A stretch of DNA of 64,000 nt from Calocera cornea HHB12733 (lineage: Eukaryota > Basidiomycota > Dacrymycetes > Dacrymycetales > Dacrymycetaceae), in NCBI GenBank assembly GCA_001632435.1, contig KV423945.1, positions 124,001 to 188,000 of the forward strand, read 5' to 3'. Below the pieces are notes generated by a model. It had not been told where the DNA came from. It saw only the letters and a program-made list of their open reading frames with translations, and did not search any database. Shown here piece after piece: positions 1 through 12,592 of this stretch. A program made the position numbers and the translations under genes. Numbering within the stretch: the stretch's first letter is position 1; each line of letters starts with the position of its first letter.

Positions 1-1168
1 GGGCACTACGCTGAGAACCGGCGAGAAGAAATTGTACAAGATCAATGGTCCGTACGCGTTTTGGCACTAGCGCATCCCATTGCTTATATCATTGCAGGGT
101 TCTCCACTGGTCTACTCACTCTCGGCCTCGTTGCTGGCACCATCTACCGTAACGGCCCTCTCGCATTCTTGTACATCTATGACCACTGGCTCGCGCTGGT
201 ATCCGCCTCAGTCGTCTTCGCCATCTTCCAAGCATGCGCCGTTTACGCGCTCTCCTTCCGCAAGGGTGCACTCCTTGCACTGGGCGGCAACACCGGAAAC
301 GTACTTTATGACTGGTTTATCGGCCGCGAATTGAATCCTTCGTTCTCCTGGCTCGACAACATCAACTTCGACCTCAAGACGTTCAACGAAGTCCGTCCAG
401 GACTCATCCTCTGGATGCTCAACGACATCTCGTGCATGTGCGAGCAGATGGTCCGCCGTGGCCGCCACGCGTGGCCCACCGACAGCATGATCCTCATCAA
501 CCTTTTCCACGGACTCTACGTCCTCGAGTCGCTCTGGTACGAGAAGAACATCCTCACGCAAATGGATATCACCACCGATGGATTTGGCTTCATGCTGGCC
601 ATCGGTGACCTCGCGTGGGTGCCCTTCTCCTATGCCCTTCAGGCTAGGTACCTCGCCTTCACCCCTCGCGAGCTGGGATGGACCCTGAGCACCATTGTCT
701 GCATACTAAACTTCGTCGGATACTACGTGTTCCGCACGGCCAACTCCGACAAGGATGCCTTCCGCAATGGAAAGAACCCCAAGAGTGAGTGTGGCTCCCA
801 CGGACCACGAACGGTCGTCTCATATCTGTCCTAGACTTCAAGACCCTGAAGACGAAGCGTGGCACTGAGCTGATGATTTCCGGTCTGTGGGGCATGTCTA
901 GGCACCCGAACTATTGGGGAGACTTGATGATGGGCCTCGCGTGGTGCATGACGACCGGTTTTAACACACCTATCACGTACTTTTACATCGCCTACTTCAC
1001 TGTCCTGCTTGTGCACCGTGCGATGCGGGATGACGAGATGTGCAGGAAGAAGTGAGTGCCATCTAAACGGCATGCTCCCGCAGATACTGATCTTCTTGTA
1101 GGTATGGCGACGATTGGACCGAGTACAAGAAGATCGTCAAGTGGAGGATCATTCCTTACATCTACTGA
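1..1168 (+). CDS. ERG24: Delta(14)-sterol reductase (ERG24), 5' end outside window
   Basis: Reduces the C14=C15 double bond of sterol intermediates in ergosterol synthesis, using NADPH in the ER membrane. Exons read as about 1-784, 835-1051 and 1102-1168, with introns 785-834 and 1052-1101. Family marks are GNTGNVLYDWFIGRELNP, the SRHPNYWGD motif near the C-terminus, and the terminal block RDDEMCRKKYGDDW followed by KIVKWRIIPYIY, typical of the ERG24/lamin B receptor/DHCR7 family. Several hydrophobic segments fit a polytopic enzyme. The N-terminal part lies left of the window. Oddity: bases 2-58 encode a good family segment (ending YKINGPYAFW) in frame 2, but the rest continues in frame 1, so there is an apparent frameshift near 58-70. 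It converges on ORC2, whose stop lies 131 bases away. ERG4 is less likely because of the GRELNP context. Confidence 0.9.
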
Positions 1169-1299
1169 GTGTATGGAACGGTTCTGCTCGTGTTGTGGAC
1201 ACGTTCGAATAGCTGAATCATTAATGATACCCTACGCTTACAGATGCTTGGAAGATAGTGTGGTCAGCCATAATGCCAAGAATATGATGCCTCTTGAGA

Positions 1300-2838
1300 C
1301 TATCCATCTTCCTCTAACACCCGCAGCACGTTCTGCAAAACGCTCTTGTTCACGTTCACCCACAACACCTCCTGCGCCCCTGAACCGGCACCACCGACCA
1401 AGCCGTGATCTCGGAACTCAGCCAGCTGCGCTCTGAACTGCACCTCGTTCGTCGCGATGAACGCTTCCCGTGCTTGGGTGAGCAAATGGGACAGCGCCGC
1501 CGCGTGCTTCGGTGCTCCTGGTGGCAGGCCTGCGCCTTCGTCTCCAGGCGGTGAAGACAACGACTCGAGCTGCATCTTTCCGAGCAGCGTGAACAACGTC
1601 TTCGACTTGTCCGGGACGGAGTTGAGGATGTGAATTGTCGCAGTGAGGTCCAGGTGTGCGCCGTTGGGACCTCCCGTACCCGCCGCACCTCCAGAGAGGG
1701 CGGATGCACGCGGAGCCAGTTCAGCAGTGTAGTGCTCGAAGGTGGTTACCTCCTGCCAAGTGAAGCCGAAACCCCGGTGGGGCGGGATCGGTGGGAGCTC
1801 AGCCTCGTCATCCATCCTACTGGAGTAGTCCAGTGGCTCGTGTTTCCTCGTAAAGAGATCGCGCTGCGTGAACAGCAGAGGAGCGTTGATCTTGTCCACC
1901 GTCGCTACGAGGTGGCACTTGGGATGCAGCGCGAGAAGGGAGAGCAGGGCTCGCATAGGTGTGGTGAGGAAGCCCGTCGTGTCCATGGAGTGAACAAGGA
2001 GGTATAGCGGGCGCTTCGACATCGACAAAGCGTGGTAGAGCACTTCCAACGCGGCCGGAGAGGACGGAGGCGGTGGAGCCGGCTCGGTGGGGACGAACGG
2101 TAGGGAAAGCAGGCTCGCCATGACGCTCGTGTGGGAGATGCTGGGCAGGTACCCGTGCAGCAGGGCAACGTGCCCGTGCTTCGCACACACCTCCCGCGCA
2201 AAGGAGTCCAGCAGCTCGCGCTTGCTCCCGTATCCGTACCACAGGAGGTTGAACCCCTGCCCGAGCTCGAAGGCCCATCTTGCAAACCGCTTCTTGTGGA
2301 TCTCGCGCAGTCGCTCGACTTGCGGAGCGTGCTTCCCCGCGACGTGCGGCTTGGTGAGCAGTTCCTGTGTTTGATGTGCCGACAGCTGAGGCAGGGAAGA
2401 GAATGATTTCTGCGCCGCCGGGGCAGGCTTGGGAGCATGCTTCGACGAGTGAGCGAGGAAGTATGCGTCGGAGGAGGAGGTGACGAGGTAGTTGACCGGT
2501 GAGGGCGAGCGGCGTTTCTTGCGCGGTGTGCGTTTGCCGCGACTCTTCGTGGGCGAAGGAAGCTCCTCTTCATCCTCGTCCTCTTCGTCTTCATCCTCGT
2601 CTTCCTCTCCCTCGAACTCCTCTTCGGCATTGGCCATCTCCTCATCCTCGTCCTCCTCGTCCTCCTTCTCCTCTCTCCCACTCCTGAGCAGCGCCCTGGC
2701 GCGCTCGGCATCCTCCTCCCCCCAGTCAGCCGCTACCGCAGCAGCAGAAGCAGCCGCGCTGCTGCGGGTCGTCCGAGCTCGTTTCGTCGCTGAGCCGCCT
2801 TGTGCTGCTTGGGGCCTCTTTTGCGGTGTACGGGCCAT
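1300..2838 (-). CDS. ORC2: Origin recognition complex subunit 2 (ORC2)
   Basis: Subunit of the six-protein ORC that marks replication origins and loads MCM with Cdc6 and Cdt1 in the nucleus. The single uninterrupted exon gives 512 residues. The ORF stays open upstream to 2976, but the methionine at 2838 (MARTPQKRPQ) starts a typical ORC2-like basic, disordered tail. Order: basic N-terminus, a long Glu/Asp run (about residues 55-100), a KR-rich patch resembling a nuclear localisation signal, then the ORC2 core with FNLLWYGYGSKRELL, a divergent AAA-like region (ALLHGYLPSI, LVHSMDTTGF, LVATVDKINAPLLF) and a C-terminal winged-helix-like part. ORC2 lacks a working Walker A motif, and none is seen here. 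The intronless state is unusual in this intron-rich window. Confidence 0.9.
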   Translation of the reverse strand: MARTPQKRPQAAQGGSATKRARTTRSSAAASAAAVAADWGEEDAERARALLRSGREEKEDEEDEDEEMANAEEEFEGEEDEDEDEEDEDEEELPSPTKSRGKRTPRKKRRSPSPVNYLVTSSSDAYFLAHSSKHAPKPAPAAQKSFSSLPQLSAHQTQELLTKPHVAGKHAPQVERLREIHKKRFARWAFELGQGFNLLWYGYGSKRELLDSFAREVCAKHGHVALLHGYLPSISHTSVMASLLSLPFVPTEPAPPPPSSPAALEVLYHALSMSKRPLYLLVHSMDTTGFLTTPMRALLSLLALHPKCHLVATVDKINAPLLFTQRDLFTRKHEPLDYSSRMDDEAELPPIPPHRGFGFTWQEVTTFEHYTAELAPRASALSGGAAGTGGPNGAHLDLTATIHILNSVPDKSKTLFTLLGKMQLESLSSPPGDEGAGLPPGAPKHAAALSHLLTQAREAFIATNEVQFRAQLAEFRDHGLVGGAGSGAQEVLWVNVNKSVLQNVLRVLEEDG

Positions 2839-3327
2839 AGAAGGTACAAGGAGGAGGCAGACGCGTGGAGGGACGGACGCGACGTGCATTAGGTCCCTGA
2901 GCTCGGTCCGGTGTCGCGCGTCACAAAGGCAAATCCTCCGACGATAAGCCTCAACATGCACGCTGGCAAGCTGCATGCATGCATGCTACAGCACGCTAAT
3001 GCAGCGAGCGAAATGGAAGGGGTGGGGCCCCGAGGAAGGTGTAACGCATCTATTGCATTGCTCGCAGTCAATCGGAAACATCATGCATAAGTGGATAGCC
3101 ATGGACAAGTACAGTGATCAACGTCGAAGGAAAGGTTCAGCAAACACAATCAGGTCAGGGTTGTAAACGCCCTCGCTCTCGTCTCGCGCGTCAATCGATC
3201 CAGATGCTGACACCACCCCGCAAACACTAGAGGTACATGCAAAGAAACAGAGTGGGAGGAATGGGAAAGGGGCCGGTCGTGTGCCTGGAGCGTGGAGTGA
3301 CGCTCTGGAGGCTCTCGTGTAGGTAAT
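2839..3327. other. Intergenic, ORC2 upstream / eIF1 downstream
   Basis: About 490 bases between the ORC2 start and the eIF1 stop; both genes are on the minus strand. It should hold the eIF1 3' UTR and the ORC2 promoter. I see no ORF with family features, no RNA gene and no repeat beyond short GCATGCAT stretches near 2970-2990. Confidence 0.5.
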
Positions 3328-3845
3328 TTAGAAACCATGCAGCTTGATGATATTCTTGTCGATCCCCTCAGTTGTGAGGAAGGTGGCGATCTTCAGACGC
3401 TGGTCTCCCTGGAGCTGAATGACTTCACCCGCCTCTTCGTCTGCGACTACGGTGCCGTTGCAAGCGAATTCCTGCAGGACTGGGTCAGCTTTACGTCCAT
3501 ATGCAACACGAAGGCTTGCGTACCTTCTTGAAAGCTTTCAGGAGCTTCTTTGGATCATACTCTGTATACGCAATTTATGTAAGCACTGGGCACGATACCG
3601 CAAAGGGTAGCACGCACGCTTAGGCAATCCAGAGAGGGTGGTCAAGGTCTTCCTGCCGTTCCGTTGCTGGATACGGATATGGATGTACTGCTCGTTACCT
3701 GAGTTATCGGTCTCGTTGATACCGGCTTCACCGTCGCCCTCCGCGAAGGGGTCTATCCACGCAACCAAGCGTTGGTCAGCCGGCGTTCAATGGCTCCTGA
3801 GAACCCTGGGGACGCACCGTATTTGTTGAAGATTGGCCCACTCAT
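3328..3845 (-). CDS. SUI1: Translation initiation factor eIF1 (SUI1)
   Basis: Small ribosome-binding factor that enforces AUG recognition in the 43S preinitiation complex. Four exons on the minus strand: 3818-3845, 3618-3752, 3524-3561 and 3328-3471, total 114 residues (the family is about 110). Intron ends are GT...AG. The order is MSGPIFNKYDPFAEG, then QYIHIRIQQRNGRKTLTT, then YDPKKLLKAFKK, then EFACNGTVV, and EVIQLQGDQR near the C-terminus, with the final HGF typical of eIF1. Frames join exactly at all three junctions. The first exon is only 28 coding bases, and I chose its start because splicing restores the conserved DPFAE block. Divergent from ACH1. Confidence 0.95.
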
Positions 3846-5129
3846 AAAATGGCTGAAAAGCTTGATTAGTCGGAAGGCGAAGTGGCGCTGAACGCAGGCT
3901 TTGTGTTGAGGTATATAGATAGCTGGTGGGGGGAAAGAGAGAGGCTGAGTGGTGCGTGCAGAGAGAGATGAGAACTGAACGAGAGGAGGCAACGAGGACT
4001 GGGTGAGTTTGATGTCAGTCACTCCCGCGAATGCCTCCGGGAAGGCCAAGCGCGGAGGGAAATTGTTTAGTGGCGGTGCTGTCGGATGGGTAAACGACCC
4101 GTGGCGCATTCGCTAACCGACCGCGCAGCCTCATCGATGCCGATCCCGCCGAGGAGGTCCGCCGGGTCTCGAACTTGACAATGGGTTGTATGGGAAATTG
4201 CGGCCTCGCACCATTGTAGTGCGAGATGGGCCAACAATAATGGAGTAGACCTAGGAACGGAAATCGCGTATCCCATCCCGAAGTTGCATTTTCACAGGAC
4301 AGCGTACAATCCCGGGGCACGCGCTGACAGCCAGTGACGATCTTATGAGCTCATTCCTTTCCCAGGGCAGAGCACCTCGTATTTCTCCCCCTTCCTATTC
4401 AGCTCAGAATCCCGCGGGACAACGGGAGCAGGGTAGGCAACGCGTGATATTGGCAAAGCGCTCTTCATATATGGCAGGTTGGAAATCGCAGCTGTACAGC
4501 CGGGTTGCTCCGACGCTGTGTGAGAAGCTGCGACGCGAAATGGTGATGACGGAGTTGATTGCTTCGGAAGGACCCTGAGGGGCTGGAGTGCGGAGATGTT
4601 GCATCCCCGCTCCGCTGCCGTCTAGATGTTCACCATGTTGATGCTGCATCGTATAGCTCTAGCTACAGTAGCGAAATAGGCGATTGGGTCAGGGTACGGT
4701 CTCCATGTTCAGAAGCTTATTAACAACGCGTGTTGCGGAGGTGGCGGGCGCGGGGCAGTCACGAGATCGGCCAAGGTGATTGTGCGGAACAGCGGGAACG
4801 GCGGCACCCAATTCCCGCTGTTTATGGTAGATAATCCGTGTCTCCGCACTGCCTTGAGCCTTGTCGTCGACGGCAAACAACACGTTCCCATCGGCCAGCG
4901 AATCGCTAGCCACCGTGCGGAGCAGAGAACACGATTCTGCCGGGGCGTCAGTGATCCTTACTCTTGTCGAGCTGTCTCTCCGACATCTCCCGACCAATTG
5001 TACCCCGCACGCCTCCTCGAGCCTGACACCTACAAAAAGCGCGGAGACCCCATCCCCGGTCTGCAACGTGTCCCTTCTCCCTTCCTTCCCTACTCTGTTC
5101 CGCGCTCCTCCCCGTCTCGGTTCCTTGGA
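3846..5129. promoter_or_regulatory. Divergent intergenic region eIF1 / ACH1
   Basis: Almost 1.3 kb between two outward-facing start codons, so it should contain both promoters and 5' UTRs. The stretch before ACH1 (about 5050-5125) is rich in C and T, as in many fungal leaders. I found no ORF with recognisable family features, no tRNA and no repeat. Short ORFs here have no matching motifs. Confidence 0.5.
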
Positions 5130-6910
5130 ATGTCCCTCACCGCCGCGCTCAAAGAGCGCATCCGGCGGCCGTCCCTCTGGTCAAAGATCACCACCCCGGA
5201 GGCCGTCGTCCCGCTCTTCAAGAATGGCATGTCCGTCGGCTGGTCGGGCTTCACCGGTGTCGGCTACCCTAAGCGCACCCCCATCGCTCTGGCCGAGCAC
5301 GTCGAGGCCAACAACCTCCACGGCCAGCTCAGGTTCGACCTGTACGTCGGCGCGAGTAGCGGTGCGGAGACGGAGAACCGGTACGTTCCTAGTTGCCCGA
5401 CATGGTCGATCCCATTCTAAACATGTGTCCATAGATGGGCGAAAAACGACATGATTGACAGGCGATACCCGCATCAGGTCGGCAAGGATATCGCAAAAGG
5501 CATTAACGAGGGCCGGATCCGGTTCGCGGACAAGCATCTGTCCATGTTCCCGCAGGGTGCGCATACATTTGATTCTCCAATCCAGTTCAGATATTCACCA
5601 CTTGCGCAGATCTGTCTTATGGCTGGTATACCAAGGACAAGCCAAACAACAAGCTCGATATCGTAAACGTCGAGGCGACCGCAATCACCGAGGAGGGGCA
5701 CATTGTCCCTGGTGCCTCGGTTGGTGCCACGCCGGAGCTCGTCCAGATGGCGGACAAGATCATCATCGAGCTAAACACCGCGCTCCCATCCTTCGAGGGC
5801 CTGCATGACATCACGACGACTACCCTGCCTCCGAACCGTAAGCCGTACCTGATCATGCGCGCCAGCGACAGGATTGGCACCACCGCCATCCCGGTCGACC
5901 CGGAACGCATTGTCGCGATCATCGAGAGCGATCACCCCGACAACACGGGCGAGAACCAGCCGGAGGACGAGATGAGCCGCGGGATCGCGAGGCACTTGAT
6001 CAACTTCTTCGAGGAGGAGAAGGATGCCGGCCGCCTGCCCAAGACACTCCTACCGATCCAGTCTGGTATTGGGAATATCGCCAATGCTGTCATTGGCGGT
6101 CTGGCCGAGGCACCGTTTGAGCACGTTCAGGTTTGGACCGAGGTGCTCCAGGATACTTTGTGAGTAGCACTGCCCTCCGTTATGTCTATTTTGTCTGACA
6201 AAATCGATAGCATTCATTTCTTCGACTCTGGCAAGCTTGACTTCGCGACGGCGACGTCCATCCGTTTCTCGCCCGACGCGTTCCGCCACTTCTACGACCA
6301 CTGGGAAGACTACTACAACAAGATCCTCCTCCGCTCGCAGCAGGTCGCCAACTCACCGGAGATCATCCGCCGCCTCGGTGTGATCGCCATGAATACGCCT
6401 CTCGAGGTTGACATCTACGCGCACGCCAACTCGACCTGCGCGCTCGGCTCGCGCATGCTGAACGGTCTCGGTGGCTCGGGTGATTTCCTGCGGAACGCCA
6501 AGTACAGCATTATGCATCTCCCTTCTGCCCGGCACACCAAGACTGACCCTACTGGTATCACGGGCATCGTTCCGTTCGCGTCGCATGTCGATCATACCGA
6601 GCATGACCTGGACATCATTGTTACCGAGCAGGGTCTAGCGGATCTCCGTGGCCTGTGCCCGAGAGACAGGGCGCCGCTCATCATCGAGAAGTGCGCGCAT
6701 CCTGACTACAAGGATATGCTCATGGAGTACTATGACCGCTCCCTCCACGAGTGCCTGAAGGCTGGCAGGGGTCATGAGCCGCACATGCTTAGGGTGAGCT
6801 TAGCACCGCGGATAGAGGGGGCCTTCTACTAACGCCGTGTCCAGAACGCGTTCAAGATGCACATCAACCTGATGGAGAAGGGCACTATGAAGGTGGACAA
6901 GTGGGACTAA
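5130..6910 (+). CDS. ACH1: Acetyl-CoA hydrolase / CoA-transferase (ACH1)
   Basis: Class I CoA-transferase family enzyme. In fungi Ach1 mainly moves CoA from succinyl-CoA to acetate (detoxifying acetate and feeding the TCA cycle) and has weak acetyl-CoA hydrolase activity; it is mitochondrial. Five exons: 5130-5380, 5435-5556, 5610-6159, 6211-6793, 6845-6910, total 523 residues (yeast Ach1 is 526). Marks: [16 protein letters not shown] near the N-terminus, the glycine-rich [12 protein letters not shown] block, the C-terminal [13 protein letters not shown], and [16 protein letters not shown]. The protein begins [17 protein letters not shown], basic and short, resembling other Ach1 starts. Each intron is 51-54 bases and in correct phase. 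It converges on the mitochondrial IF2 gene. Confidence 0.95.
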
Positions 6911-7076
6911 GCAAAGCTGCTTGATGCGGTGCAATAGGTCTAGGACCACCTGTACTTATAGAACGATAGCAATCAACTGCATTATACTCTGTGAGTGAGA
7001 GGTATCAAAGTCATTGAACTGTTGTGCTCTATCCGAAAATGTGTGGTCATACAGTGTAATAAGATAGCCGATTATT

Positions 7077-10000
7077 CTACACCTGTCGTGCCACCTCATT
7101 GATTTCTATAGCTTGAATGATGTCGCCCGGCTGCATGTCTTCGAACCCATCGAGCGCCATACCGCACTCCATGCCCCTCTTGGCCTCAGAGATTTCCTTC
7201 TTCAAATGCTTCAAGTCGGCAATGGCTCCCTCCCACAACTCCTCCCCATTACGAATGATGCGGACACGCGAGCTCTTCTCCACCACACCATTAATGACCC
7301 TACACCCAGCGATGGCACGCTGCTTGCGGCCCTTGATTGTGATATTGAAGATTTCTGCCACCTGTGCTTCGCCCTTGACGTGCTTCTCGATTTTTGGTGG
7401 AAGCAGGGCGCTCGCGCGCTTACGTACTTCCTCCATCACACGGTAGATCACGTCGTCGAAGTACAGCGGAACGCCCACACTAGAGGCGTGCTGCTGAACC
7501 GATCGCTGGGACTTGACGTTGAAGCCAATGATTAAAGCTAGCAACCAACGTTAGTCAAGATACGGGGGTAGTTCGAGTACACTCACCATCAGATGCCTGC
7601 GCCAAGTTGACGTCCGATTCAACCACCTCCCCCACGCCAGCGTGTACGACCTTGGTGACGACCTCATCGTTCCCAATGCCGCTAACCGAGCCTACAACAG
7701 CCTCCACCGTCCCACTCACGTCACCTTTGATGACCAGCCTCAGTTCCTTGGGCCCTTTATGCTCTTCCGGTGTCTCCCGATCGACGCCCGTATGCTCCGC
7801 GTGCGCCGCCTCCTCGCGATCCAGACGCTCAGCTTTCCGGCTCTCGTTGATCTTTAGGACATCCTCAAGCAGCTTTCGCTTCTCGAGCTCGCGTTGTCGG
7901 TTGTCGATGGCTTGCTTGGCATCGCCCTCCCCTTTCACGGCTTGGAGGACCTCGTCGCCAGCTTCCGGAAGCTCTTTCCACCCAGCAACAGTGACCGGCA
8001 TCCCGGGAATCGCCTCCTTGACCAAGTTACCCTTGTCGTCCATCATCTGCCGTACGCGGCACCAGGTTGTCCCAGCGACAATAGAGTCGCCGCTCCTGAG
8101 AGTGCCACGCGCAACCAGAATAGTGGCAATCGGCCCTCTACCCTTGTCCACCCTGGATTCAAGTACGTGGCCTTCTGCTTTGGACGTCTGCTCTGCACGC
8201 AGATCCGCGACTTCTGCCATGGTGCTGATCGTCTCGATGAGGGTATCCAGCCCCTGACCGGTGAGGCCAGACACCTCCACGCACGGCACGTCTCCGTTCA
8301 AGTCCTCCACCTGCACACCCTCTATCATGAGTGCGTTCTTGATCTTATCTGCGTCGGCCCCGGGCTTATCGATCTTGTTGACGGCAATGACCAGCTGAAC
8401 GTTGTTCTCACTCTTCGCGAGGTTGAGCACTTCCCGCGTTTGCGGCATCACACCATCGTCTGCAGCCACTACGCAGACGATAATGTCCGTGACATGCGCA
8501 CCACGAGCACGCATAGCCGTGAAGGCAGCGTGGCCAGGCGTATCGAGGAAAGTGATTGTCTTGATTGCCGAATCTGCGGTGGCGTTGGGCACTGGGACAG
8601 AGAATGCACCGATGTGCTGGGTGATGCCACCTGCTTCACCCTTTGCTACAGATGTAGATCGCAGAGTGTCGAGGAGTGTCGTCTTGCCGTGATCGACGTG
8701 GCCCATGATTGTCACAACTGGTGGTCTGTGTGGGAGAGTTGAAGGTTCCGGGTGCGGTGGGCTAGAAGAATATGTGAATAGATGCGCTCGAACACTGCAT
8801 TCAAAGCTTACTCGGGGTAGATGTCGAAAGCCGCCTCATCGTCTACCACAGGGTTATAGCCCAGCTCAACGGCAACGAGAGACGCATCCTCAGCAGAAAG
8901 TACTACCCAAAGCGTATGAGCACACTGCAACGGTGCATTACAAGCGAAACCCACAAAGGTCAGGCTTTACATCTTCCATGCCCCAGCGTTCCATAAGATT
9001 CATCATCCGCTCTACACATCTCATTAGGGTTGATTATCGAGACCATAACGGGGAGGCACTCACTTTGCCGTATGTCCAATATACGTGCCAGGTTGCTCAC
9101 ACTTACGACAGTGGGGATGAACACATCCACCGTCTCGGCCTGCTGAATGATCTTGGGCTTGTGTCGCCTTGTTTTCACCTGCTGCTGTTGTTGAGGAGCC
9201 TGCTGCGGCTGCCATTCCTCCTCTTCTTCAATATTGAATGCAGACCTCGTACTCTCGCGATCACCTTGCCTTCTCCTTCTCGTGTCTTGCTGTCCTTCTT
9301 CGAGAGAAGTCAACTCCTCTTTGAGCCTCTTGCGCTCCTTTTTGTCCAACTGCACGTTCGGATCGTTTAGCTGGGCTCGGATATGGTCTGCTCTTCGATA
9401 CCCTGGTCCCTGCTGCTGCTGGGAGCCGAGCCATTGCTGCTGAGTGGAGGGTTGCTGCCGATCGCTCTGCCATTGCTGCTGAGTGGAGGGTTGCTGCCGA
9501 TCGCTCTGCCATTGTGATTGCATGTAGGGTGGACGTTGGCGATCGCTCTGCCATTGTGATTGCATGTGGGGTGGACGTTGGCGATATCCCTCCTGGCTGG
9601 GAGCTTGCTGGTCCGTGTCTGGCCGTGCATCTGACTGAGGAGCCGGTTGGGCGAATCGGAATGATGACGAGCTATCAGGGAACTGCTGCTGCCGTCGCTG
9701 CCTCTGCTCAACCCCCACGTCCTGCTCCCAGCGCTGCTGACTGTGCTTCTGGTAGCCCCACGATTGCTGTGGTTGCCACCTGTTCTCCGATTCCCGAGGC
9801 CTCCAGGCCGGTGGGGGAGGAGCCGGCTTTACCGGCCATGCACTTTCGTTCCCAGCACCGGTGGGCAGGGGAGACAGCGGCGGCGCGGATGACCTAGCTG
9901 GATTGTTGAACACACCTTCGGGAGCCAGCTGATTGAGTCTCAGTCCAGACGGGCCGAAGGAGGAATAGTCGGACGAAGGGGGATTAGGTCGTCCGCCGTT

Positions 10001-10261
10001 GTATGCCTGATTCCAGCCATTTCCGAAAGAAGAAGAGGTGACTCGACTGTCAGCCAGTGGGGGGATTGATGGACGTGCCCATTTGACGGCGGCGCGCTCG
10101 CGAATCGGATTCGATGATGAGGGAGGGGTGCCCGGCCAGGCCAGTGGCTTAGTTGCTGGCTTGGAGGAGGAGGAGCGCGAGATCGGTGTGGATGGGCCAG
10201 GGATCGAGAGGGCCGGCCTGCGGGAAGCCTCGCCCAGCGTCCTCCCTGCTGCGCGGCGCAT
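7077..10261 (-). CDS. IFM1: Mitochondrial translation initiation factor IF-2
   Basis: GTPase that places initiator tRNA on the mitochondrial small subunit. Five exons on the minus strand: 9064-10261, 8971-9011, 8812-8924, 7587-8725, 7077-7537; 983 residues. The first exon begins [15 protein letters not shown], a basic, acid-poor presequence, and continues as a long Pro/Gln/Ser-rich region of some 300 residues, far longer than usual. Next come an IF2N-like module (SVSNLARIL ... [10 protein letters not shown] ... [12 protein letters not shown]), G1 [10 protein letters not shown]3 DTPGHAAF, G4 NKIDK, and domains II-IV. The 41-base second exon and 113-base third exon are fixed by frame and by the IF2N motif. 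An in-frame stop lies just above the chosen start. Divergent from DDX41 with a 204-base spacer. Confidence 0.92.
9431..9586 (-). repeat. Four tandem 39-base repeats in IF-2 coding sequence
   Basis: Four back-to-back 39-base units encode a 13-residue period, [13 protein letters not shown] in two copies and [18 protein letters not shown] in the others. The two subtypes are nearly identical within each pair, pointing to stepwise duplication. The repeat lies in the Gln-rich N-terminal extension. Confidence 0.85.
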
Positions 10262-10465
10262 CCTCTAAAAAGGGATGGCAGAGGAGGGGTATCCTGGACG
10301 ACGTTGAAGACGATGAGCACGGCTCGGACGGCAGCGACGGAACCCTTCCCAATTTTGACAATGGAACCAAATCTGGGCGCACGATATTCTGGGAGCTTCT
10401 CCATAGCCACTAAGCACGACCCTGGCCGACTCATCGCGCCGTACCATCTTCACTACCTAAACACC
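10262..10465. promoter_or_regulatory. Bidirectional promoter IF-2 / DDX41
   Basis: 204 bases separate the two outward-facing start codons, so both promoters and leaders must fit here or overlap the genes. No clear TATA box is visible. Confidence 0.6.
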
Positions 10466-12448
<1,983 letters not shown>

Positions 12449-12592
12449 TGCGATCAGGTTCTATTCTTGGTGTTGTTGTATGTTTCGCTAGCATCATTGT
12501 ACAACAGTGCATATTCATTCAACCCTGATTCATCCTCCGCTTGTGCGTGTGCATACAAGAACATCATGTACAGCAGCAGCATATTAGGGGTT

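Noticed and set aside
2492..2947. Plus-strand frame with a long Ser run
   Set aside because: It is the antisense of the Glu/Asp-rich stretch of ORC2.
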